The translations under genes and the position numbers were made by a program. A stretch of DNA of 24,949 bases. Origin: Oscillospiraceae bacterium. Lineage in GTDB: Bacteria > Bacillota > Clostridia > Oscillospirales > Oscillospiraceae. Location of the stretch: NCBI GenBank assembly GCA_020025715.1, contig JAHHRQ010000024.1, positions 1 to 24,949 of the forward strand, written 5' to 3'. Positions 16,035 to 23,330 of the stretch are shown here, one piece after another (within the stretch, counting starts at the first letter, position 1; each line of letters begins with the position of its first letter). A model generated the notes under the pieces. It did no database searches, was not told the DNA's origin, and worked only from the letters and a program-made list of their open reading frames with translations.

Positions 16035-16838
16035 GTGAAAATAAACCGTATCTTTAATATAGTTCTGGTCATACTGGTTGTTCTGGTGTCGGTTATTCAG
16101 CTTTCGTCAGGCACCACCAGCGGAGAAATAGGGCTTAAAAGTGACGTTATAACTGAGGATGAAAAGCCTCAGACTGACGGCGGACTGCCTACCGTAGGCG
16201 AAAAGCCGGCTGAGCCTGAACCTACGCCTACACCCACCCCTGCACCTACGCCTACTCCGAATCCGGAGCCTATAACCGGTGATAAGGAGCTGGACGAGCT
16301 GGCAAAGAATATTCTCGACCGGATTATAACCGAGGATATGAGCAAGTACGAGCAGGCAAAGGCTGTTTACGACTACGTTGACGGCAGCATTAAATATTCT
16401 GCAAACCCTGACAAATCCAGCTGGATAAACGGCGCGAAGGAAGGTTTGGGCCTCCGTCAGGGAGACTGCTTCACCTATTACGCCTCATCCCGCGCCCTTC
16501 TTACATATCTTGGCATTGAAAACGAGATGGTGTGCCGCGAGGGCGGCAGAGGCCCCCACTGGTGGAATCTTGTTAACTGCGGCGAGGGCTGGTATCACTT
16601 TGACGCCACTCCCAGATATGAGAAAATGCCGGACTTTGATTCCTTTATGTTCACCGATGAACAGGCCGCAGATTATACCTACAACGTGGCCTATTACCGC
16701 GGCTATCCCGCATATTACACCTTTAACGGCGAGGGACTGCCGGAGCGTGCAACTGAATTTTCCGACGAGCTGCTGGCTGTAAAGAATTCCGGCAATGCAG
16801 AGGAAGAAGCAGCAGCGGAAGCCACAGCTGAGGGATAA
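16035..16838 (+). CDS. Membrane-anchored transglutaminase-like protein (paralogue 1)
   Basis: This 267-residue protein begins with a GTG start seven bases after AGGAGGA. It has an N-terminal hydrophobic anchor (about 7-23) with no lipobox, a Pro/Thr-rich linker (about 58-79), a transglutaminase-like core (about 82-235) and an acidic Ala-rich tail. A complete catalytic triad is visible: Cys145 in GDCFTYY, His175 in HWWNLVNCG and Asp190 in WYHFDATP. The fold includes proteases, amidases and true cross-linking enzymes, so activity cannot be named. The core should lie outside the cell. It is the first of eight closely spaced genes and is followed 3 bases later by a paralogue with a lipid anchor. 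Confidence 0.85.
   Translation: MKINRIFNIVLVILVVLVSVIQLSSGTTSGEIGLKSDVITEDEKPQTDGGLPTVGEKPAEPEPTPTPTPAPTPTPNPEPITGDKELDELAKNILDRIITEDMSKYEQAKAVYDYVDGSIKYSANPDKSSWINGAKEGLGLRQGDCFTYYASSRALLTYLGIENEMVCREGGRGPHWWNLVNCGEGWYHFDATPRYEKMPDFDSFMFTDEQAADYTYNVAYYRGYPAYYTFNGEGLPERATEFSDELLAVKNSGNAEEEAAAEATAEG
16215..16271 (+). repeat. Pro/Thr-coding hexamer repeat (linker of the first transglutaminase-like protein)
   Basis: Degenerate CCTACR-type hexamers encode alternating Thr-Pro (residues 61-79). This looks like a flexible wall-spanning linker. The paralogue downstream has a related but more acidic Pro/Glu linker. Confidence 0.7.
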
Positions 16839-16841
16839 TGT

Positions 16842-17561
16842 ATGCAAAGATTTTTTGCGCTGTTTTTAGCGATTACTATGGTGCTGACGTTGGGCGCATG
16901 CGGCAAAGCCGAAAAGCCCGAAGAAAGCCCCGCAATTTCCGAAGCGGAGAATGTACCGGCTGAAACTCCGGCACCCACACCCACTCCAATGCCGGAAGAA
17001 ACTCCGGAACCTGAGGAAAGTCAGGCGCCGGAAGAAGCTCCCGCAGAGAAAGAAAGCGCTCCGGAGGATGACACAATAACCGGAGATGCGGAGCTTGACG
17101 AAATGGCAAAGCTCATATGCGACAGCATTATAAAAGAAAATATGGGTGTGCGGGAAAAGGCACGGGCGGTATATGACTTTGTAAAGGGCGGAATAAATTA
17201 TTCCGGCACCTCAGACAAAAGCGACTGGAAGACTGCCGCAAAGGACGGGCTTAAAACCCGCAACGGCGACTGCTTCACCTATTATGCCTGCGCCAGAGCA
17301 CTTTTAACATACATGGGAATTGATAACCGGGAAGTGCGAAGAGTTGACGGCCGTTCCGACCACTGGTGGAATTTAGTCAACTGCGGTGACGGCTGGTATC
17401 ATATGGACGCTACCCCCATGGGGGCCGAAATGCCCGCCTTTGATGCATTCATGTTTACAGACCTGCAGGCTGCACAGTATACAGAGCTTGTGCAGTATCA
17501 GGTCGGGCTTACAAATTTTTATAGTTTTAACGGGGAGGCTCTGCCTGAGCGGGCTTCCTGA
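16842..17561 (+). CDS. Transglutaminase-like lipoprotein (paralogue 2)
   Basis: This 239-residue protein has a signal peptide ending in the lipobox LGAC (Cys20), a long Pro/Glu-rich linker (about 24-77) and a transglutaminase-like core closely resembling the preceding gene. Both contain TGDxELDE, GDCFTYY, HWWNLVNCG, WYHxDATP, FMFTD and NGExLPERA. The triad is Cys144, His174 and Asp189. The pair is a tandem duplication in which the domain is kept but the anchor differs (membrane helix versus lipid). An internal GAGGG site in the end of paralogue 1 serves as ribosome site. Substrate unknown. Confidence 0.85.
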   Translation: MQRFFALFLAITMVLTLGACGKAEKPEESPAISEAENVPAETPAPTPTPMPEETPEPEESQAPEEAPAEKESAPEDDTITGDAELDEMAKLICDSIIKENMGVREKARAVYDFVKGGINYSGTSDKSDWKTAAKDGLKTRNGDCFTYYACARALLTYMGIDNREVRRVDGRSDHWWNLVNCGDGWYHMDATPMGAEMPAFDAFMFTDLQAAQYTELVQYQVGLTNFYSFNGEALPERAS

Positions 17562-17587
17562 TATATAAAAGAAATGAGGAAAAATAA

Positions 17588-18100
17588 ATGAAACGTATAA
17601 TTACCCTGATGCTCATACTGGTTATGGCTCTCTCCTTTGCCGCATGCGGCAGCGACGGCGGAAAAGCTCCCGCAGAGGAAGCTTCTTACAACAGCAAGTA
17701 CACCTTCTTGTACAATGACACCGCTCTTCCCATGAACGCAGAGTTTGCACCTATCCATGAGACTCTGGGCGAAGAGAGCAAGTACTTCGAGGCTGCATCC
17801 TGCGCTTTCGAGGGTCTTGATAAGACCTACACCTATGACGGCATTGAGATAGTTACCTATCCTCTGGAAGAGGTGGATTACATTTCTTCTGTCCGTATAC
17901 TGGATAACAGCGTTTCCACTCCCGAGGGAATCACCATCGGTTCCACCATGGATGAGGTAAAGGCTGCATACGGCGAGGACTACGAGGATGTTGTGGGTCA
18001 GTGGAACTACACCGACGGCGACGCTGAGCTGTCTATCATCTTTAACGGCGAAAAGGTTCTTTCTATAAGCTACTACGCCATTAACGATCTTACCAAGTAA
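17588..18100 (+). CDS. Small lipoprotein of unknown function
   Basis: This 170-residue protein has a signal peptide and lipobox FAAC (Cys20). The exported part is acidic and includes SCAFEGLDKTYTYDGIEI (about 73-90), a stretch I recall from many clostridial lipoproteins, and IGSTMDEVKAAYGEDYED near the C-terminus, resembling the repeat unit of small BLIP/SmpA-like folds. I do not recognise a function. It sits between the transglutaminase-like genes and the adenylating enzyme, whose start is one base after this stop, so it probably belongs to the same surface system. GAGGA precedes the ATG. Confidence 0.8.
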   Translation: MKRIITLMLILVMALSFAACGSDGGKAPAEEASYNSKYTFLYNDTALPMNAEFAPIHETLGEESKYFEAASCAFEGLDKTYTYDGIEIVTYPLEEVDYISSVRILDNSVSTPEGITIGSTMDEVKAAYGEDYEDVVGQWNYTDGDAELSIIFNGEKVLSISYYAINDLTK

Positions 18101-18101
18101 G

Positions 18102-19616
18102 ATGCAAAATAACGTTTTAAATTATTTATACGGCACCGCTCCCAAGTGCCCGGATAAAATTGCCTACTCTGACGGTGAGGTTTCCCTCACTTTCGGAGAG
18201 GTTTATAAGCAGTGCCGCTGCGTGGGCAGCTTCCTTAATTCAAAGGGAGTATACAAAAAGCCGGTTGTTATTTTCATGCGCCGGGGCCCCAAAGAAATCG
18301 CCGCCTTTTTAGGCACTGTTGCCGGCGGCTGTTTCTATGTTCCCGTTGATGAGGAAATGCCGGTGGGCAGAATTCAGCTTATACTGGATAATGTTAAATC
18401 CCCGGTTATAATCTGCGACAGAGAAACCGTGGAGGCAGCAAAAAGCTTCAATATCGGAGACGGCGAAATCGTTCTCTATGAGGAAATTTCCGCATTTCCC
18501 GAAAATGCTGCGGCACTTGACAGAATTTATTCTGCCGCCATTGACACCGACCCTATATACATAGTCTTTACCTCCGGCTCTACCGGAATTCCCAAGGGTG
18601 TTGCAGCGTGCCACCGCTCCGTTATAGACTATATAGAGCAGCTTTCCGAAATTCTGGAGTTTAATGAAAACACCGTTTTCGGAAACCAGACTCCCTTGTA
18701 TTTTGACGCAAGCTTAAAGGAAATATATCCCACCCTTAAATTCGGGGCTACTGCATATATTATCCCTAAAAAGCTTTTCTCCATTCCCACAGCTCTTGTG
18801 GAATATTTAAATCAGCATAAGATCAACACTATCTGCTGGGTTGTATCTGCCCTTACAATGGTCAGTGCTTTCGGCACCTTTAAGGAAATGAAGCCGGAGT
18901 ATTTAACTACCGTTGCTTTCGGCAGCGAGCTTTTCCCGGTAAAGCAGCTTAGACTCTGGCAGCAGGCTGTCCCCAACGCAAAGTTTACAAACCTTTACGG
19001 CCCCACCGAGTGCACCGGTATGTGCTGCTACTACCATGTGGAGCGGGAGTTTGAAGATAACGAACTTATCCCTGTGGGAAGACCTTTCCCCAACCGTGAA
19101 ATCCTGCTTTTGAAGGAGGGCAATGTGCCCGCCGGAGAGGGCGAGGAGGGCGAAATCTGCGTTAGAGGCACTGCTGTAACTTTAGGCTATTACAACGACC
19201 CCGAACGCACCGCAAAGGCCTTTGTTCAGAACCCTCTGAATACCGCCTACCCTGAGCTTATTTACAGAACCGGCGATATAGGCCGCTATAATGACCATGG
19301 CGAGCTGGTTTTCGTATCCAGACTTGACCACCAGATTAAGCACATGGGTCACCGTGTGGAGCTGGGCGAGGTTGAGGTTAACATTGCAATGCTGCCGGGA
19401 GTTCAGATGGCAGCCTGTCTCTACGACAGCGCAAGAAAGAAAATCGTTCTCTATTATGTAGGCGAAATGAGCGAGGCGGAGCTTGCAAGCGAGGCAAGAC
19501 CCAAGCTTCCCCGCTACATGCTGCCTAACAAGATTATAAAACTCGACGAAATGCCTTTAACCGCCAACCGGAAGATTAACCGGGTACGGCTTAAAGAAAT
19601 GTACGAAGAAAAATAA
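18102..19616 (+). CDS. DltA-like amino-acid adenylating enzyme, altered specificity pocket
   Basis: This 504-residue stand-alone adenylation enzyme should activate an amino acid with ATP and load it on the carrier protein encoded next. Core motifs are FTSGSTGIPKG (156-166), FDAS (201-204), NLYGPTE (297-303), YRTGDIG (388-394) and the catalytic Lys491 in NRKINR. Length and layout match DltA, and Asp202 matches the amine-binding Asp197 of Bacillus cereus DltA. Two pocket positions differ: the D-Ala-selecting Cys269 aligns with Gly274 (FGSE instead of FCGE), and the residue four after the Asp is Lys206 instead of Met. D-Ala is therefore doubtful and an acidic amino acid plausible. It starts one base after the lipoprotein gene with a weak ribosome site, so translation is probably coupled. 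Confidence 0.88.
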   Translation: MQNNVLNYLYGTAPKCPDKIAYSDGEVSLTFGEVYKQCRCVGSFLNSKGVYKKPVVIFMRRGPKEIAAFLGTVAGGCFYVPVDEEMPVGRIQLILDNVKSPVIICDRETVEAAKSFNIGDGEIVLYEEISAFPENAAALDRIYSAAIDTDPIYIVFTSGSTGIPKGVAACHRSVIDYIEQLSEILEFNENTVFGNQTPLYFDASLKEIYPTLKFGATAYIIPKKLFSIPTALVEYLNQHKINTICWVVSALTMVSAFGTFKEMKPEYLTTVAFGSELFPVKQLRLWQQAVPNAKFTNLYGPTECTGMCCYYHVEREFEDNELIPVGRPFPNREILLLKEGNVPAGEGEEGEICVRGTAVTLGYYNDPERTAKAFVQNPLNTAYPELIYRTGDIGRYNDHGELVFVSRLDHQIKHMGHRVELGEVEVNIAMLPGVQMAACLYDSARKKIVLYYVGEMSEAELASEARPKLPRYMLPNKIIKLDEMPLTANRKINRVRLKEMYEEK

Positions 19617-19630
19617 AAGGAGTAACCCAA

Positions 19631-19861
19631 ATGGAAGATTTACTTGAGATACTGAGAGATCTGCACCCCGATGTAGACTTTGAAAATGAGAAGCACCTGA
19701 TTGATGACGGTATTCTGGACTCTATGGACATTGTGAGCCTGATTTCCGAAATCAGCGAGAGCTTTGATGTTACAATTACTGCAAAGTACATTGTTCCTGA
19801 AAACTTTAACTCTGCCGAAGCTCTCTACGAGCTTATTGAGCGTCTCGAGGACGAGGACTGA
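19631..19861 (+). CDS. DltC-like aminoacyl carrier protein
   Basis: This 76-residue acidic protein is a phosphopantetheine carrier. Ser31 in GILDSMDIVSLI is the predicted attachment site (DSMD as in DltC and acyl carrier proteins). It should hold the amino acid as a thioester for the membrane acyltransferase encoded 27 bases downstream. AAGGAG lies at the right distance before the ATG. Size and neighbours fit DltC; the amino acid carried is unknown. Confidence 0.9.
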   Translation: MEDLLEILRDLHPDVDFENEKHLIDDGILDSMDIVSLISEISESFDVTITAKYIVPENFNSAEALYELIERLEDED

Positions 19862-19888
19862 AAACGAAAAAATAGGAGCTAAGGATAC

Positions 19889-21478
19889 ATGCTATTTACA
19901 TCCTACTCTTTTATAGGATTTGTGGCAGCGGTTCTGCTGCTGTACTATCTGATACCTAAAAGATTCCAGTGGCCCCTGCTGCTTATAGCAAGCTATATTT
20001 TCTATTTCTTCTCCGGCCCCGAAAACCTTGTCTTTATCCTTATAACCACGGCGGCTACTTATTTTACCGCCATTCAGATTGAGAAAAATCTTCTCAAGCA
20101 GAAGGCTTATATTAAAGAGCACAAGGCGGAGATCACCAGAGAAGAGAAAAAGGAATATAAAGAGGGCCAGAAGAAAATCCGTGTCCGCTGGGTTCTGCTG
20201 AGCCTTGCGGTGGATCTGGGTATTCTGGCGGTATGCAAATACACAAACTTCTTTATTTCAAACGTAAACGGAATTATTTCCGCCGTAGGCCATGGAAAGC
20301 AGCTGGAGCTTTTAGATCTGGTTCTGCCTATGGGTATATCTTTCTATACCTTCCAGTCTATCGGCTATCTGATTGATGTTTACCGGGAGACGGTGCCCGC
20401 TGAAAAGAACTTTTTCAGATTTGCACTGTTTGTCTCCTTCTTCCCCCAGCTTGTTCAGGGCCCTATCAGCAGATACAGCGATTTAAGCGAAAGCCTGTAT
20501 GCCGAACATGAGTATAACTCCAAAACCGTAAGCTACGGTCTTGAACGTGTGCTCTGGGGCTTTTTCAAAAAGCTTGTTATTGCAGACAGACTTCTGCCCG
20601 CTGTAAAGCTTTTAATTAACGATGCCGGTACATATGATGGAGCATACGTTCTTGTTGCCATAGGTCTTTACGCCGTACAGCTCTACGCCGACTTTACCGG
20701 CGGCATTGACATTACCATAGGTATTGCAGAGGCTCTGGGCATCACCGTTACCGAAAACTTCGACCGGCCCTATTTCTCCAAGTCTCTTAAAGAATACTGG
20801 CGCCGCTGGCACATTACCATGGGTACATGGTTCAGGGATTATATTTTCTATCCTCTTTCCATCTGCCAGTGGATGCAGAAATTCTCCAGATTTTCAAGGA
20901 GCCATTTCGGCAACGCCATAGGAAAACGCCTGCCTGTTTATCTGTCCTCATTTTTAGTATGGTTTGCCACCGGCTTCTGGCACGGTGCCAGCTGGAACTT
21001 TATTCTGTGGGGTCTCTTTAACTGGGCTGTGCTTATGATTTCCGAGGAGCTTGAACCTCTCTATGACCGTTTCCACCGGCGTTTCCCCGGCTATAAAGGC
21101 AATCTTGTGAAGGCTTTCCAGTCCTTCCGCACTGTCTTTATTGTGGGACTTCTGCATTTGTTTGACCTTTATACGGTACAGGAGGCCTTTTCCTCCTTCG
21201 GTTCACTCTTTACCGTTAATAATATCAATATCCTGTGGGACGGCTCAATGATGAAGCTTGGCCTTACGGGACTTGACTACGGCATTGTGCTTTTCGGCGT
21301 GGTGCTGATGTTTGCGGTAAGCTTTATGCAGAGAAAAGAGGGGGTCAGAGACAGAATTTCAAAGCTCTCCTATCCGGTGCGCTTTGTTATCTGGTTCGGC
21401 CTTTTCCTGATTGTTCTGCTTATGGGCGCTTACGGAGTGGGCTACGATTCAAGCCAGTTTATCTATAACCGTTTCTGA
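19889..21478 (+). CDS. MBOAT membrane O-acyltransferase (AlgI/DltB-like) with fused C-terminal acyl-shuttle motif
   Basis: This 529-residue polytopic protein has the MBOAT signatures RPYFSKSLKEYWRRWHIT (His308) and TGFWHGASWNF (catalytic-type His365). It is longer than DltB (about 400) and closer to AlgI in size and N-terminus (MLFTSYSFIGF). The last six residues are FIYNRF, fitting the FxYxxF shuttle in which a Tyr (here Tyr526) carries the acyl group outside the membrane. In classical Dlt systems this motif is on the microprotein DltX; in others it is fused to the MBOAT, as here, which explains why no dltX is seen. It should take the aminoacyl group from the carrier and pass it to the SGNH protein downstream. 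Confidence 0.92.
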   Translation: MLFTSYSFIGFVAAVLLLYYLIPKRFQWPLLLIASYIFYFFSGPENLVFILITTAATYFTAIQIEKNLLKQKAYIKEHKAEITREEKKEYKEGQKKIRVRWVLLSLAVDLGILAVCKYTNFFISNVNGIISAVGHGKQLELLDLVLPMGISFYTFQSIGYLIDVYRETVPAEKNFFRFALFVSFFPQLVQGPISRYSDLSESLYAEHEYNSKTVSYGLERVLWGFFKKLVIADRLLPAVKLLINDAGTYDGAYVLVAIGLYAVQLYADFTGGIDITIGIAEALGITVTENFDRPYFSKSLKEYWRRWHITMGTWFRDYIFYPLSICQWMQKFSRFSRSHFGNAIGKRLPVYLSSFLVWFATGFWHGASWNFILWGLFNWAVLMISEELEPLYDRFHRRFPGYKGNLVKAFQSFRTVFIVGLLHLFDLYTVQEAFSSFGSLFTVNNINILWDGSMMKLGLTGLDYGIVLFGVVLMFAVSFMQRKEGVRDRISKLSYPVRFVIWFGLFLIVLLMGAYGVGYDSSQFIYNRF

Positions 21479-21487
21479 GGAGCCGAA

Positions 21488-22519
21488 ATGACGAAAAACA
21501 GAAAAAAGGGCCTGAGAATATTTGTCTCCGTCCTTATAATAATATTAAGCCTGCTCTTTCTTCAAAGGCTCCTTACCCCCAAATATGTGGATGATGTTGT
21601 GGAGGGCGCCTTTATAAAGGAGTTCTACAACGAGGAGCATAAAGAGGACTTAAATCTTATCTTCATTGGCGACTGCGAGGTTTATTCAAACTTTTCCCCG
21701 GCTACGCTGTGGCAGGAGTACGGCATTAACAGCTATATCCGCGGCAGCGCCGACCAGTATGTGTGGCAGTCATATTACATTCTTGAAGATACCCTTAAAT
21801 ATGTTAAGCCTGAGGCGGTAGTGTTTAATGTACTGTCTCTGAGAAATGAGGAGCCTAAGCGGGAGGCATATAACCGCATGTCCCTTGAGGGGCTTAAATG
21901 GTCAAAGACCAAGGTGAATGCCATAAAGGACTCCATGATGGAGGACGAGCATTTTCTCGACTATGTGTTCCCCATACTCCGCTACCATTCCCGCTGGAAT
22001 GATATTAAGAGCACCGACTTTGAGTTCTTTTTCCATTCAAAGCCTGTTTCCCACAATGGTTTTTATCTTAAAACTGCCGTCCGTCCACCTCAGGACGTGC
22101 CGGAGGGAAAGCCCCTTAATAACTATGATTTCAGCGAAAAGGCATGGTCTTACCTTGACCGCATCCGTACCCTGTGCGAGGAAAACGGCATAGAGCTTAT
22201 ACTTGTGAAAGCTCCCAGCCTCTACCCCCACTGGTATGAGCAGTACGAGCAGCAGGTTGAGGATTATGCAGAGAAAAACAACCTTATGTATATAAACTTC
22301 CTTGAGCATAAGGAAGAAATCGGGCTTGACTACAATACCGATACCTTTGACGGCGGACTGCACCTGAATGTGTCGGGAGCTGAAAAGCTTTCCCACTGGT
22401 TCGGAAACATACTCAGCGAGCATGGAATTTCCGATTTGAGAGACAGGGCAGATCTGCAAAGCATGTGGGATGAGAAAATCGCCCGCTACGAGAGCGAAAA
22501 AACTGAGCAAAGTGATTAA
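21488..22519 (+). CDS. DltD-like SGNH-fold envelope protein with Cys in the nucleophile position
   Basis: This 343-residue protein has an N-terminal membrane anchor (about 10-28) and an exported SGNH/DltD-like domain. Block I reads FIGDCEVYSNFSP (59-71), so Cys63 stands where the catalytic Ser is expected. The C-terminal block DGGLHLNVSG supplies Asp288 and His292; the usual spacing is D-x-x-H, here there is one extra residue. By analogy with DltD it should receive the acyl group from the MBOAT Tyr and move it to a polymer. GAGGAG overlaps the stop of the MBOAT gene. Similar GDCEVY proteins occur in other Clostridia as I recall, so the Cys is probably not a sequencing error. Confidence 0.8.
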   Translation: MTKNRKKGLRIFVSVLIIILSLLFLQRLLTPKYVDDVVEGAFIKEFYNEEHKEDLNLIFIGDCEVYSNFSPATLWQEYGINSYIRGSADQYVWQSYYILEDTLKYVKPEAVVFNVLSLRNEEPKREAYNRMSLEGLKWSKTKVNAIKDSMMEDEHFLDYVFPILRYHSRWNDIKSTDFEFFFHSKPVSHNGFYLKTAVRPPQDVPEGKPLNNYDFSEKAWSYLDRIRTLCEENGIELILVKAPSLYPHWYEQYEQQVEDYAEKNNLMYINFLEHKEEIGLDYNTDTFDGGLHLNVSGAEKLSHWFGNILSEHGISDLRDRADLQSMWDEKIARYESEKTEQSD

Positions 22520-22522
22520 GAG

Positions 22523-23224
22523 ATGAAAAAAAGCGTAGGAATTTTAGGCGGCATGGGGCCTATGGCCACGGCAGAGCTGTTTTATAAAATAGTGAATAAC
22601 ACCGACGCCCACAGCGACGGCGAGCATTTGCGGGTTTTTATGGACAATAACCCTGCCATTCCCGACAGAACAGAGGCAATACTCCGCGGCGGAGAAAGTC
22701 CGCTGCCTGCCCTTTATGAATCGCTTCATAAGCTTATTTCCTGCGGTGCAGACTGCATTATAATTCCCTGCAACACCTCTCACCATTATCTGCCCCAGCT
22801 TCAGAAAGAAAGCCCGGTCCCCATTTTAAATATGCCGGAGATTACGGCAGAGGAGAGCGCAAAACGCTTTCCGGGAAAAAAGGCCGGAATACTTGCCACA
22901 AAAGGCACACTGGCTGTGGGGATTTATCAGGAAGTTTTAAAAAATGCAGGAGTTTCGTATATAATCCCTGACGAAGAGGGAGAAAATGCCCTGATGCGGG
23001 TCATTTATGATGGCATTAAGGCGGGGAAAGATTGCGAAAGTTACAGGGAAGACATGGAAAATACTCTTTCTGCAATGAAAGAGAGAGGCGCGGACTTCTT
23101 TATTTTAGGCTGCACTGAGCTTCCCATTGCCGTAAAGGAGCTTAATCTTAAAATACCTTATGTGGATTCTCTGGAAGAACTTGCAAAAGCTGCGGTAAAA
23201 TTCTGCGGCGCTGAACTGAAATAA
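22523..23224 (+). CDS. Aspartate/glutamate-type amino-acid racemase
   Basis: This 233-residue cytoplasmic enzyme belongs to the PLP-independent Asp/Glu racemase family. GILGGMGPMATAELF opens the protein, and NNPAIPDRTEAIL (42-54) is typical of the aspartate-racemase branch. The two catalytic cysteines are Cys83 in IPCNTSHH and Cys197 in LGCTELP, so it looks active. It starts 3 bases after the SGNH gene and is followed by the terminator, so it is the last gene of the same operon. Substrate within the family (Asp, Glu or broader) cannot be read from sequence. Supplying a D-amino acid to the adenylating enzyme is the natural hypothesis. Confidence 0.9.
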   Translation: MKKSVGILGGMGPMATAELFYKIVNNTDAHSDGEHLRVFMDNNPAIPDRTEAILRGGESPLPALYESLHKLISCGADCIIIPCNTSHHYLPQLQKESPVPILNMPEITAEESAKRFPGKKAGILATKGTLAVGIYQEVLKNAGVSYIIPDEEGENALMRVIYDGIKAGKDCESYREDMENTLSAMKERGADFFILGCTELPIAVKELNLKIPYVDSLEELAKAAVKFCGAELK

Positions 23225-23229
23225 TTGTT

Positions 23230-23265
23230 AAGCACCCCAAATTTAAAAGCGGGGTGCTTGCTTTT
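23230..23265 (+). terminator. Intrinsic terminator ending the dlt-like operon
   Basis: AAGCACCCC (23230-23238) pairs with GGGGTGCTT (23251-23259) around a 12-nt loop, followed by GCTTTTT. It is the first terminator after promoters P1 and P2, so the eight genes can form one transcript. Confidence 0.9.
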
Positions 23266-23309
23266 TATGATTAGTAATGTTAAACTGTATAACAATATGT
23301 TGTTTAAAC
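23265..23309 (+). promoter_or_regulatory. Promoter and palindromic operator of the DtxR-type gene
   Basis: TTATGA (23265-23270) and TATAAC (23288-23293) lie 17 bp apart. An inverted repeat TTAAAC (23280-23285) / GTTTAA (23302-23307) brackets the -10 box, and AACA/TGTT (23291-23301) forms an inner dyad. Overlap with the -10 suggests metal-dependent autorepression, though the sequence is not the classic DtxR box. Confidence 0.45.
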
Positions 23310-23330
23310 TACTGAAAGCAGGTGAAAACT

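Noticed and set aside
18102..22519. Reading this as an ordinary D-alanine teichoic-acid dlt operon
   Set aside because: Missing selectivity Cys, pocket Lys, AlgI-sized MBOAT with fused shuttle, Cys in the SGNH site and a linked racemase all argue against a plain D-Ala system.
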